The position numbers and the translations under genes are program-made. Below, in pieces: positions 1-6,344 of a stretch of 9,345 bases of DNA (position 1 is the first letter of the stretch; every line of letters begins with the position of its first letter). The stretch is from Candidatus Caldarchaeum sp. (GTDB taxonomy: Archaea > Thermoproteota > Nitrososphaeria_A > Caldarchaeales > Caldarchaeaceae). The notes under the pieces are model-generated. The model saw only the letters and a program-made list of their open reading frames with translations, was not told the origin of the DNA and searched no databases. The stretch covers positions 1 through 9,345 of the forward strand of contig JANWZT010000045.1 of assembly GCA_025054515.1 (NCBI GenBank). Reading direction: 5' to 3'.

Positions 1-749
1 GCGTTCCCGCATCTCTCCCCCAACCCGATCATCGTCCCCTGAACATGCCGCACACCTTCCACGACAGCCGTCAAGCTGTTGGCCACCGCGACGCCGCAGT
101 CGTTGTGAGCGTGAATCCCCAAAGGTTTGTCCAGCTCACGTTTAACCCGTCGCACGATTTCACCAACCCTAAAAGGCAAAGTCCCCCCGTTCGTGTCGCA
201 GAGAACAATCGTCTTCGCGCCAGCCTCTTTCGCACGCCTCAAAACATCCAAAGCATACTGCGGCGAATCCCTGTAGCCGTCGAAGAAATGCTCCGCGTCA
301 AAAACAACCTCCAAACCATGTTCCCGCAAATATTCCACCGTGTCAAAAACCATATTCAAATTCTCTTCAGGAGTCGTCCGAAGAACTTCCAGCACGTGAA
401 GAACCCATGACTTCCCGAAGATCACCGCCGTCGGAACATCCGCTTTAAGAATCGCGTTGAGCGAAACATCATCCTTCGGTTTGACGTTGGGCCGCCGAGT
501 GCTTCCGAACGCAGCCAACCGGCTGTTGCTAAAGGAAAGCTTCTTCGCTTCCTTGAAAAATTCTTCGTCCTTCGGGTTTGAGCCGGGCCATCCTCCTTCG
601 ATGATGTCCACTCCTATTTCGTCGAGTTTTTCAGCGATGCGGAGCTTGTCGTGAAGGGTGAAAGTTACGCCTCGGGTTTGGGCGCCGTCGCGGAGAGTGG
701 TGTCCAAAACCTCGATGTAATCGATTTTACCACCCCCACTTGCATCCAA
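1..749 (-). CDS. cimA: Citramalate synthase-type acyltransferase (HMGL/LeuA superfamily), 3' part beyond the window
   Basis: Probable (R)-citramalate synthase, condensing acetyl-CoA and pyruvate at the entry of the threonine-independent isoleucine route; cytosolic TIM-barrel enzyme. Seen: about 249 codons, running off the left edge. DTTLRDG at residues 16-22 (metal and substrate site at the barrel start), EGGWPGSNPKD near 42-52, CDTNGGT near 190, HAHND at 213-217 (metal ligands) and GERCGN at the cut end. GGWPGSNPKD, AFGSTRR and FDAEHFFDGY are typical of the Geobacter-type CimA/homocitrate-like family rather than classical LeuA. The start is a TTG at 749, because the frame meets a TGA stop at 777-779 and has no ATG or GTG between; the start is therefore uncertain. 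It lies 27 nt behind dph6 on the same strand. A homocitrate or 2-isopropylmalate synthase with relaxed specificity is the main alternative. Inference: probably co-transcribed with dph6, with a possible extra promoter. Confidence 0.85.
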   Translation of the reverse strand, partial: MDASGGGKIDYIEVLDTTLRDGAQTRGVTFTLHDKLRIAEKLDEIGVDIIEGGWPGSNPKDEEFFKEAKKLSFSNSRLAAFGSTRRPNVKPKDDVSLNAILKADVPTAVIFGKSWVLHVLEVLRTTPEENLNMVFDTVEYLREHGLEVVFDAEHFFDGYRDSPQYALDVLRRAKEAGAKTIVLCDTNGGTLPFRVGEIVRRVKRELDKPLGIHAHNDCGVAVANSLTAVVEGVRHVQGTMIGLGERCGN

Positions 750-763
750 GCCATCAAAACCAG

Positions 764-772
764 CTTTTAAAT
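764..772 (-). promoter_or_regulatory. AT-rich box A-like element upstream of cimA
   Basis: The minus strand reads ATTTAAAAG here, between the dph6 stop and the cimA TTG. It resembles an archaeal TATA box, but its centre is only about 19 nt from the TTG, closer than the usual 25-27 nt to a transcription start. Either the start codon assignment is wrong, or this is incidental AT-richness inside an operon. Confidence 0.3.
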
Positions 773-776
773 CTAT

Positions 777-1454
777 TCACGTCGTCTTATCCGCCAAACA
801 CGCCTTCTCGATGTAAAGGTATCCGTGAAAACCTCTCCAAACCTTCTTCGTCACCACGGGCGTCACCCGCTTCCGGAAAAGCGGGCAGTCGAGGACGAAT
901 GTCTCGATTTCACCGCCTTCGCCGACGGGGTTGACCCCCAAAGTTTTCCTCAGCTCAAACAGCTCCGTCACAGCCTTTTCATCCAGCTCCCGCCCCAGCC
1001 ATTCTTCGCCGAGGCCCGCGGCCGCCACCGCCACAACGATTACAGCGAATTTTTCCGCCAAAAGGCCTTTGAGGATGGTTTCGGGGTCTCTGCTCCACAG
1101 CGGCGTGACGACCTGAAGCCCGTGGCGGGCCGCCGTCTCCATCACCCGTTTCTTCTGGAAACTGCTGGCGACGACTCCCACCAAAAGGCCTTCGACTTGG
1201 TTCCGCAGCTCCTCCAAAGCTCTGTCGAGAACTTCTTCTTCGGGCCTTTCGCCGATCGGGTAGATGACGTGTTTTTTCTGCATAGCTTCTGCCTGCAGGG
1301 GTGTGAGGTGGATGTTGGGGTAGTGGAAGAGGTAGCTGTCGACCGATTGGGGAACGAATGTAAGAAGTATGTCGACGCTGTGGCCGCTTCTCTGGGCCAG
1401 CAGAATCGAGTAGGTGGAATCTTTGCCGCCGGAAAAAAGGGCCGCGAGCCTCAT
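777..1454 (-). CDS. dph6: Diphthine--ammonia ligase-like PP-loop ATPase
   Basis: Likely performs the last step of diphthamide synthesis, the ATP-dependent amidation of diphthine on the conserved histidine of elongation factor 2. Seen: 225 residues, the usual size of the archaeal stand-alone family (human DPH6 is of similar size). The PP-loop SGGKDS lies at 8-13, immediately after the first beta strand (ALF). Near the C-terminus GEGGEIETFVLDCPLF (178-193) matches the family's GE..ETFV.D.PLF signature, and VGVVASSFQKKRVM (92-105) matches the conserved region after the first subdomain. The ATG at 1454 fits, as the PP-loop is normally within the first dozen residues. The upstream region is shared with divergent sucC, and cimA follows on the same strand after 27 nt. 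No functional link between diphthamide and citramalate synthesis is apparent; the pairing probably reflects shared transcription. Cytosolic, no membrane segment. Confidence 0.9.
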   Translation of the reverse strand: MRLAALFSGGKDSTYSILLAQRSGHSVDILLTFVPQSVDSYLFHYPNIHLTPLQAEAMQKKHVIYPIGERPEEEVLDRALEELRNQVEGLLVGVVASSFQKKRVMETAARHGLQVVTPLWSRDPETILKGLLAEKFAVIVVAVAAAGLGEEWLGRELDEKAVTELFELRKTLGVNPVGEGGEIETFVLDCPLFRKRVTPVVTKKVWRGFHGYLYIEKACLADKTT

Positions 1455-1480
1455 ACCAATCCAGAGACAATCGGTGCGGG

Positions 1481-1491
1481 AATGTAAAAAC
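1481..1491. promoter_or_regulatory. Shared AT-rich element between dph6 and sucC
   Basis: AATGTAAAAAC is the main AT-rich block in the 67-bp spacer between the two divergent genes. Its centre is about 33 nt from the dph6 ATG and about 35 nt from the sucC ATG, so one element could serve as a box A in either direction with short leaders. Nothing else in the spacer stands out. Confidence 0.4.
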
Positions 1492-1521
1492 GTGTTTTCA
1501 GGAGCGCGAAGTGTTCTTATT

Positions 1522-2664
1522 ATGGTAATCCCGGAAGTTTCCGTGAAGCTTTACGAATATGAGGGCCGTGAGCTGTTCAAGAGATACGGCATCCCCGTCA
1601 ACGACTATGTGGTTGTCCGGAACGTCGAAGAGGCGAGGAAGGCGGCTGATGTTCTCGGCGGCAGGACGGTTGTGAAAGCTCAGGTTCTTGTGGCGGGCAG
1701 GGGTAAGGCGGGCGGCGTCAAAGTTGCGGAAAACGGCGACGAAGCCGCGGAGCTGGCGGCGAAGATGCTCGGCTCCGTTTTGAAGGGTGAAAAAGTCGAA
1801 TCGGTTCTCGTCACATCCTACACCGAAATCGAGTCGGAGCTTTACCTCGGCGTCATCGTCGACAGGTTCAAGCGGTCGCCCGTCGTCATCGCATCGGCGG
1901 AAGGCGGGGTCGAAATCGAGGAGCTGGCCCGGACAAGTCCGCGCCATGTTTTGAAGATGGAAATCAACCCTTTGATAGGTCTCGCCGACCACCAAGTGAG
2001 GCGGGTGCTTTCGTTCATGAAGCTGAGCGGAGACATCGCGGCGCAGGCGGGAAAAATCCTCCGAGGGCTCTACCGGTTGTTCGTCGAAAACGACTGCGAG
2101 CTCGCGGAAATCAACCCCCTCGCCGTAACACCCGACAGGAAGCTCGTCGCGGTAGACGCCAAGATAATCATCGACGAAAACGCTGTTTTCCGGCGGCCCG
2201 AGTTCCGGAGGCCTGAATCTGGTTCGGGGCTTGAGGCGGAGGCGGCTCGTCTCGGGTTTACGGCTGTTGAGCTTGACGGAGACATCGGAATTATCGGGAA
2301 CGGTGCAGGGTTGACGATGGCGACGATGGACATGGTTAAGCTCAAGGGAGGCAGTCCGGCTAACTTCCTCGACGTCGGAGGCGGAGCGGCCGAAGATGTG
2401 GTCGACAAGGCGGCGAGGCTTTTGCTAACCCATCCAAAGGTGAAGGTTTTGTTCGTCAACATTTTGGGCGGAATCACGCGGTGTGATGAAGTGGCCCGTG
2501 GAATTGTTTCGGCCTACAGGTCGGTCGGCGGGGGGAAGAAGATCGTGGTTAGGATGATGGGGACGAACGAGGAGGAGGGGAAGCGGATTCTCTTGGAAAA
2601 CGGTATCCTGCCTTTCGACAGCATGGAGGAGGCGGCGGAAAGGGCCGCGGCCCTTGCGCGGTGA
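1522..2664 (+). CDS. sucC: Succinyl-CoA synthetase (ligase), beta subunit
   Basis: ATP-grasp subunit of ADP-forming succinyl-CoA synthetase, interconverting succinyl-CoA and succinate with ATP or GTP in the TCA or a reductive cycle. Seen: 380 residues, normal for the family. The opening KLYEYEGRELFKRYGIPV (9-26) is the classic N-terminus; VKAQV (51-55) and GRGKAGGVK (59-67) form the ATP-grasp nucleotide site; AEINPL (195-200) and VDAK (211-214) carry metal-binding residues; IGNGAGL (258-264), DVGGGA (284-289) and NILGGITRCD (313-322) belong to the C-terminal subunit-contact domain. The frame stays open upstream into dph6, but homology starts near residue 8. ATG 1522 is chosen; GTG 1543, which would begin at KLYEYEG's preceding Val and has GGAAG 7 nt upstream, is a serious alternative. 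It is the first gene of the sucCD operon. Confidence 0.95.
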   Translation: MVIPEVSVKLYEYEGRELFKRYGIPVNDYVVVRNVEEARKAADVLGGRTVVKAQVLVAGRGKAGGVKVAENGDEAAELAAKMLGSVLKGEKVESVLVTSYTEIESELYLGVIVDRFKRSPVVIASAEGGVEIEELARTSPRHVLKMEINPLIGLADHQVRRVLSFMKLSGDIAAQAGKILRGLYRLFVENDCELAEINPLAVTPDRKLVAVDAKIIIDENAVFRRPEFRRPESGSGLEAEAARLGFTAVELDGDIGIIGNGAGLTMATMDMVKLKGGSPANFLDVGGGAAEDVVDKAARLLLTHPKVKVLFVNILGGITRCDEVARGIVSAYRSVGGGKKIVVRMMGTNEEEGKRILLENGILPFDSMEEAAERAAALAR

Positions 2665-2669
2665 GGTGA
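2663..2669 (+). promoter_or_regulatory. Ribosome binding site of sucD, overlapping the sucC stop
   Basis: GAGGTGA lies 5 nt before ATG 2675 and includes part of the sucC TGA (2662-2664). It is a strong match to the archaeal 16S 3' end and decides the sucD start in favour of 2675 over the in-frame TTG at 2654. It suggests coupled translation of the two subunits. Confidence 0.75.
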
Positions 2670-2674
2670 ATCCC

Positions 2675-3550
2675 ATGGCGATTCTGGTCGACCGAGACAC
2701 CTACGTCGTTGTACAAGGTGTGACGGGTAGGCAGGGAGCTTTCCACACACGGGCCATGCTGAAGTATGGGACAAAGGTTCTGGCCGGCGTCACCCCGGGC
2801 AAAGGAGGCCAGAACGTCGAAGGCGTGCCGGTCTATGATTCGGTTGCGGAAGCTGTGGAAAACCATCCCCAAATCAACACGTCGCTCGTCATGGTTCCAG
2901 CCCCTCACGCGGGCGACGCAGTCCTCGAAGCCCTCAACTCAAACATCAAACTCGTCGTCGTCATCACCGAACACGTCCCAGTCCACGACGCCATGAAATT
3001 CATCAACTACGCCATGCTCCGAAATTCACACATCATCGGCCCCAACTGCCCCGGCGTCATCACCCCCGAAGCCGCCAAAGTGGGAATAATGCCCGGCCAC
3101 ATCTTCAAACGCGGCAAAGTGGGAATAGTCTCCCGGAGCGGAACCCTGACCTACGAAATCGCCTACCAGATAACGGTCAACGGCCTCGGGCAGTCGACGT
3201 GCGTCGGCATAGGCGGAGACCCGGTCGTAGGTCTCAACTTCATCGACGTTTTGGAGATGTTCCGCAGAGACGACGAGACGGAGGCGGTTGTCCTCATCGG
3301 CGAAATCGGCGGAGACCTCGAGGAAAGGGCCGCGGAATACATCGTTAGGACCCGCTACCCCAAGCCAGTCGTGGGATACATCGCCGGAAGAACGGCCCCG
3401 CCCGAAAAACGCATGGGCCACGCAGGAGCCATCATCTCCCTCGGAGCCGGAGACCCCGCCAGCAAGATCAAAGCACTCAACGAAGCAGGCGTCGCCGTCG
3501 CTTCAACACCCAAAGAAGTCGCCTCAAAACTCGTCAGCATCCTCAAATGA
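2675..3550 (+). CDS. sucD: Succinyl-CoA synthetase (ligase), alpha subunit
   Basis: CoA-binding and catalytic phosphohistidine subunit that partners SucC. Seen: 291 residues, the standard length. An N-terminal Rossmann-type CoA domain contains GVTGRQG (15-21) and IGPNCPG (121-127). GEIGG (209-213) and the active-site GHAGAI (248-253), with the phosphorylated histidine at 249, are intact. The family assignment is secure. Whether the nucleotide is ATP or GTP, and whether the enzyme runs in the oxidative or CoA-forming direction, cannot be read from sequence. It begins 10 nt after the sucC stop and its own TGA overlaps the ATG of the next gene as ATGA, so the phosphatase downstream is probably translated by ribosomes that have just finished sucD. 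The second half uses markedly C-rich synonymous codons, but with no sign of transfer. Confidence 0.96.
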   Translation: MAILVDRDTYVVVQGVTGRQGAFHTRAMLKYGTKVLAGVTPGKGGQNVEGVPVYDSVAEAVENHPQINTSLVMVPAPHAGDAVLEALNSNIKLVVVITEHVPVHDAMKFINYAMLRNSHIIGPNCPGVITPEAAKVGIMPGHIFKRGKVGIVSRSGTLTYEIAYQITVNGLGQSTCVGIGGDPVVGLNFIDVLEMFRRDDETEAVVLIGEIGGDLEERAAEYIVRTRYPKPVVGYIAGRTAPPEKRMGHAGAIISLGAGDPASKIKALNEAGVAVASTPKEVASKLVSILK

Positions 3551-4332
3551 AAAACTTCGTCGAAGCAGCCGCAGAGGCCCGTGAAACTTTCCGGAAAGAA
3601 CCGCCCTTCATCAAAATCGATTCTCCGAAAATTCTCGTCGTCGGCGACACGCATGGGGACGTCGACTCGTCGGAAAAAGCTTTGGAGTTGGGGGATGAAA
3701 TCGGGGCCGTCGTCGTTTTCCTCGGAGACTACGTCGACCGAGGGCCCTACCAAATCGAGAACATTACGATTCTTTTCGAGCGGAAGGCCGCCGAGCCGGA
3801 CAAGCTGTTCCTGTTGAGGGGCAACCACGAAACTCTAACCATGAACACCTACTACGGATTTCTCGACGTCGTGTCGAAGCGTCTCGGAATCAACTCCTAT
3901 CGAACCTGTCTGGAAGCCTTCACCCAGATGCCGTATGCCTTGCTTTGGCGGAACGTTTTCTGCGTCCACGGCGGGCTTCCGAAAGGCCTTGAAGAAATCA
4001 GCCAGCTCGACAAACTTCCTAAAGGAGAAGAAGACCCAGAAGATTCGATCGGGTTTCAGCTGTTGTGGAACGACCCACGGGAAAACATCCGCGGCTTTGC
4101 GGAAAGCTGGCGCGGTGGTGGAGCGCTTTATTTCGGCGGAGATGTTTTGACAGAGTTCATGGAAAAGAACCGTCTACGGCTTTTCGTACGCTCCCACGAA
4201 CCCATGCCCGAAGGCTACCGCTATTTGTTCGGTGGAAGGCTTCTCACCGTCTTCTCCTGCCGCTACTACTCCGTCCCCCCCAAAGCCGCCGTCCTATCCG
4301 CCGACGAAGTCGAAATGGTGAGCCTGAGTTGA
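3547..4332 (+). CDS. PPP-family (PP1/PP2A-like) serine/threonine protein phosphatase
   Basis: Metal-dependent phosphoesterase of the PPP family. All core motifs are present in order: GDTHGD (33-38), GDYVDRG (60-66), RGNHE (91-95), HGG (141-143), WNDPR (174-178, compare WSDP in PP1/PP2A) and SHE (216-218). These supply the two-metal ligands and the catalytic histidine. At the C-terminus FSCRYY (236-241) stands where eukaryotic enzymes have FSAPNY. At 261 residues it is a bare catalytic domain, with no signal peptide or membrane helix, so cytosolic. ATG 3547 overlaps the sucD stop (ATGA). The family acts mainly on phosphoserine and phosphothreonine, and eukaryotic members can also act on phosphohistidine. 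Its substrate here is unknown; SucD, Mdh or an unlinked protein are all possible. A symmetrical Ap4A hydrolase is less likely given the PP1-like DYVDRG, WNDP and SHE pattern. Confidence 0.9.
   Translation: MKNFVEAAAEARETFRKEPPFIKIDSPKILVVGDTHGDVDSSEKALELGDEIGAVVVFLGDYVDRGPYQIENITILFERKAAEPDKLFLLRGNHETLTMNTYYGFLDVVSKRLGINSYRTCLEAFTQMPYALLWRNVFCVHGGLPKGLEEISQLDKLPKGEEDPEDSIGFQLLWNDPRENIRGFAESWRGGGALYFGGDVLTEFMEKNRLRLFVRSHEPMPEGYRYLFGGRLLTVFSCRYYSVPPKAAVLSADEVEMVSLS
4317..4322 (+). promoter_or_regulatory. Ribosome binding site deciding a TTG start
   Basis: GGTGAG lies 6 nt before TTG 4329, inside the last codons of the phosphatase gene. The downstream frame is open for another 88 codons upstream, so this site together with the homology start fixes the MBL gene at 4329. 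Confidence 0.65.
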
Positions 4333-5210
4333 AGGTTTCCCCCAACGTTTACCTCATCGACACGCGAGGCCTCGGGTTTGAGCAGATCGTTGCCTGCTAC
4401 CTTGTCAAAGGCCGGAAAACAGCGGTCGTCGACACGGGTTACGCATCGAGCGGCGACGTTGTGTATGAGGCTTTGAAGACGCTGGGCGTCGAAAAAATCG
4501 ACTACATCATCCCGACGCATGTTCATCTCGACCATTCGGGCGGGGCTTGGAAGCTGGCTGAACGGTTTCCCGACGCTATCGTCCTCGCCCACGAAAAAGC
4601 CGTCAAACATCTTGTCGACCCAGCCCGGCTCGTGGCCAGCGTCCTCGAAGTCTACGGCCCCGACATCCTTAACGTCTTCGGCGAAGTCAAACCAATATCC
4701 GCAGACCGTGTCTACAAGGTATCAGACGGAGAAACACTTTCCCTCGAAGACGTCGAACTTACCTTCATCTACACACCCGGCCACGCGCCACACCAATTAT
4801 CGGTCTACGTCAGCGACGGCGTACTCATCACGGCGGACGCCGTCCCAGCAAAATATCCGGGAAAACCTTTCATCATTCCGTCAACGCCTCCGCCCAGCTT
4901 CGAACTCGAACAATACATCGCGAGCCTCCGTAAAATTGGCGGAATAGGGGCCTCTGCTTTCCTCACCCCGCATTTCGGCCAAACTCCTTCGGGAGTCGAA
5001 TGGACTGAACACCTCATCCGCGAAACCGAGAAATTCGTCGGAGAAGCTTTCAAGGCTTTCGAGCGGGGAGGAGGCGTCGGAACCATCTACAAGGCCCTCC
5101 AACTCAAGGTACAGGCCCAATTCGGACAGCCTTTGCCCGTCTACGCGGAAAGCTTGTTAAAAATTTCGGCCATGGGCCTTCATGAATATTTCCGCCGGAA
5201 ACGACCGTGA
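4329..5210 (+). CDS. Metallo-beta-lactamase-fold hydrolase, glyoxalase II-like
   Basis: Zinc hydrolase of the MBL fold, substrate unknown. Seen: 293 residues starting MKVSPNVYLIDT. The zinc signature THVHLDH lies at 63-69 (H64, H66, D68, H69), with further ligands H152 (TPGHAPHQ), D170 (ITAD) and probably H215 (TPHFGQT). VVDTGY (34-39) is the usual early strand. The last 75 residues form a helical extension after the MBL core, as in glyoxalase II and related thioesterase-like members, where it often contributes to substrate binding. The TTG start overlaps the phosphatase stop (TTGA). Placed between succinyl-CoA synthetase and malate dehydrogenase, a thioester such as an acyl-CoA or a glutathione-like thiol adduct would be a sensible substrate class, but this is inference. 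No RNase J or CPSF-type domains are present, and no membrane segment. Confidence 0.88.
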   Translation: MKVSPNVYLIDTRGLGFEQIVACYLVKGRKTAVVDTGYASSGDVVYEALKTLGVEKIDYIIPTHVHLDHSGGAWKLAERFPDAIVLAHEKAVKHLVDPARLVASVLEVYGPDILNVFGEVKPISADRVYKVSDGETLSLEDVELTFIYTPGHAPHQLSVYVSDGVLITADAVPAKYPGKPFIIPSTPPPSFELEQYIASLRKIGGIGASAFLTPHFGQTPSGVEWTEHLIRETEKFVGEAFKAFERGGGVGTIYKALQLKVQAQFGQPLPVYAESLLKISAMGLHEYFRRKRP

Positions 5211-5213
5211 AAT

Positions 5214-5232
5214 CTATTTTACACGGCGGTGA
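5214..5232 (+). promoter_or_regulatory. Box A-like element and GGTGA upstream of mdh
   Basis: CTATTTTA (5214-5221) is centred about 27 nt before the mdh GTG, the right distance for a leaderless start. GGTGA at 5228-5232 lies 12 nt before the GTG, long for a ribosome binding site. mdh may thus be served both from its own promoter and by readthrough from the upstream operon. Confidence 0.4.
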
Positions 5233-5244
5233 ATCAGTAATCCC

Positions 5245-6174
5245 GTGCCGTTAATAAGCGTCATCGGCTCTGGCAGAGTTGGAACATCCACCGCTCTTCA
5301 AATCGCCATGCGTGAACTCGGCGACATAGTTCTCGTCGACATCATCCCCGGCCTTCCGCAGGGCGAGGCCCTCGACCTCAACCATACATGCGCCATCCTC
5401 GACCTCGACGTCGACGTAAAAGGCTCCAACGACTACCGCGACATCGCCGGCTCAGACATCGTCGTCGTAACGGCCGGGTTGACCAGAAAACCAGACATGA
5501 CGAGGCTCGACCTTCTTCTGAAAAATTCCGAAATCATAAAAGATGTTTCGAGACACATCCGCGAACACGCTCCCAAATCCAAGGTCATCGTCGTAACCAA
5601 CCCCCTCGACGTCATGACCTACGTAGCATACAAAACAACCGGCTTCGAAAGCAACCGCGTGATGGGTTTCAGCGGCCTTCTCGACATCGGCCGTTTCCGC
5701 CATCTGATACACAGCAGGCTCGGCGTCAGCTACAAATCCATCCGGAGCATGGTGTTGGGAGAGCACGGCGACAGCATGGTTCTGCTTCCAAGCCACACCT
5801 ACATCGGCGTTGAAAAACTCACATCATTCATGGATGAAAAAACCATCGCGGAAACCGTCGAAGCAACCCGTAAAGCAGGCGCTGAAATCATCAAACTCAA
5901 AGGCTGGTCAGCTCATCACGCCCCGGGCGCTGGAGTGTCGGTCATGGTTTCGGCAATAATCAAAGACATGAAAGCTGTCATTCCGACTTCGGCTCTACTC
6001 GATGGACATTACGGGGAAAAAGATGTCTACGCTGTCGTTCCCTGCGTTTTGGGAGCGAACGGCGTCGAAAAGATCATCGAAATCGGGCTTTCAGACGAAG
6101 AGCTGAAGAAGTTCAAAGAAAGTATTAAGGTGCTCAAGTCGGCCATCGAGCAGGTGAAGCTCGACAAGATTTAA
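5245..6174 (+). CDS. mdh: Malate dehydrogenase, LDH-like type
   Basis: Interconverts malate and oxaloacetate with a nicotinamide cofactor. Seen: 309 residues. The Rossmann glycine motif GSGRVG is at 8-13 and an acidic D32 ends the second strand, which favours NAD over NADP. GLTRKPDMTR (78-87) places Arg at 81, the position that separates malate from lactate dehydrogenases (Gln in LDH), followed by substrate-binding R87. TNPLDVMTYV has N119; D147 and R150 in SGLLDIGRFR and the catalytic H174 in GEHGDSM complete the active site. The assignment to MDH is therefore supported by specificity residues as well as overall similarity. GTG 5245 is used because the first strand and glycine loop begin straight after it; no earlier start is needed. 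It lies 34 nt after the MBL gene on the same strand and shares the central-carbon theme with sucCD. Confidence 0.95.
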   Translation: MPLISVIGSGRVGTSTALQIAMRELGDIVLVDIIPGLPQGEALDLNHTCAILDLDVDVKGSNDYRDIAGSDIVVVTAGLTRKPDMTRLDLLLKNSEIIKDVSRHIREHAPKSKVIVVTNPLDVMTYVAYKTTGFESNRVMGFSGLLDIGRFRHLIHSRLGVSYKSIRSMVLGEHGDSMVLLPSHTYIGVEKLTSFMDEKTIAETVEATRKAGAEIIKLKGWSAHHAPGAGVSVMVSAIIKDMKAVIPTSALLDGHYGEKDVYAVVPCVLGANGVEKIIEIGLSDEELKKFKESIKVLKSAIEQVKLDKI

Positions 6175-6177
6175 AAA
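6169..6177 (+). promoter_or_regulatory. Box A overlapping the mdh stop codon
   Basis: ATTTAAAAA spans the mdh TAA stop (6172-6174) and is centred about 29 nt before ATG 6202. It is a good archaeal TATA-box match and would give an essentially leaderless zinc-finger transcript. A T5 run at 6187-6191 in the 27-nt spacer could end the mdh transcript. Confidence 0.55.
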
Positions 6178-6201
6178 CGTCGAAACTTTTTCGGGCATGG
6201 G

Positions 6202-6339
6202 ATGACGGCGAAGGAAGAGAAGAAATTCAAATGCCCCTACTGCGAATCTGTTTTCAAAACAGAGAACGAGCTTTCAAAACACATCGACCGCATACACATC
6301 GGCAGCGGCCTTCTCGAAGGAAATAGAACCAAGTGGTGA
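6202..6339 (+). CDS. 45-residue single C2H2 zinc-finger protein
   Basis: A very short gene encoding one classical C2H2 finger: C11-X2-C14-X3-F18-X5-L24-X2-H27-X4-H32, matching the canonical pattern including both core hydrophobic residues. The N-terminus (MTAKEEKKFK) and C-terminus (GNRTKW) are short and basic. It may bind nucleic acid or a protein; the role is unknown. The support for it being real is threefold: the exact finger spacing, a box A-like element 29 nt upstream, and the tight junction with the next gene, whose ribosome binding site GGTGA includes its stop codon. Another ATG at 6197 is in a different frame. Single-finger proteins of this size are known from archaea, mostly without assigned function. 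The likely modes are leaderless expression and co-transcription with the peptidase. Confidence 0.8.
   Translation: MTAKEEKKFKCPYCESVFKTENELSKHIDRIHIGSGLLEGNRTKW
6335..6339 (+). promoter_or_regulatory. Ribosome binding site of the M20 gene within the zinc-finger stop
   Basis: GGTGA contains the zinc-finger TGA (6337-6339) and lies 5 nt before ATG 6345. It favours that ATG over the in-frame GTGs at 6333 and 6336 and indicates translational coupling. Confidence 0.7.
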
Positions 6340-6344
6340 AACGC

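Noticed and set aside
45..934. Several plus-strand open frames opposite cimA and the dph6 end
   Set aside because: They lack recognisable domains and lie antisense to a well-supported enzyme gene; shadows of GC-rich coding sequence.
825..1487. A 220-codon plus-strand frame opposite dph6
   Set aside because: Long but antisense to an intact PP-loop protein, with composition typical of a shadow frame and no motif.
1414..1521. Upstream extension of the sucC frame into dph6
   Set aside because: The extra 36 residues have no family similarity and overlap the dph6 start; homology begins around KLYEYEG.
2880..3540. C-rich codon use in the second half of sucD as a sign of transfer or recombination
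   Set aside because: Similar C-ending stretches occur in the phosphatase, MBL, mdh and M20 genes, so this is local variation in codon choice.
4065..4328. Upstream extension of the MBL frame through the phosphatase gene
   Set aside because: The overlap is out of frame with an intact phosphatase, and a good ribosome binding site precedes TTG 4329.
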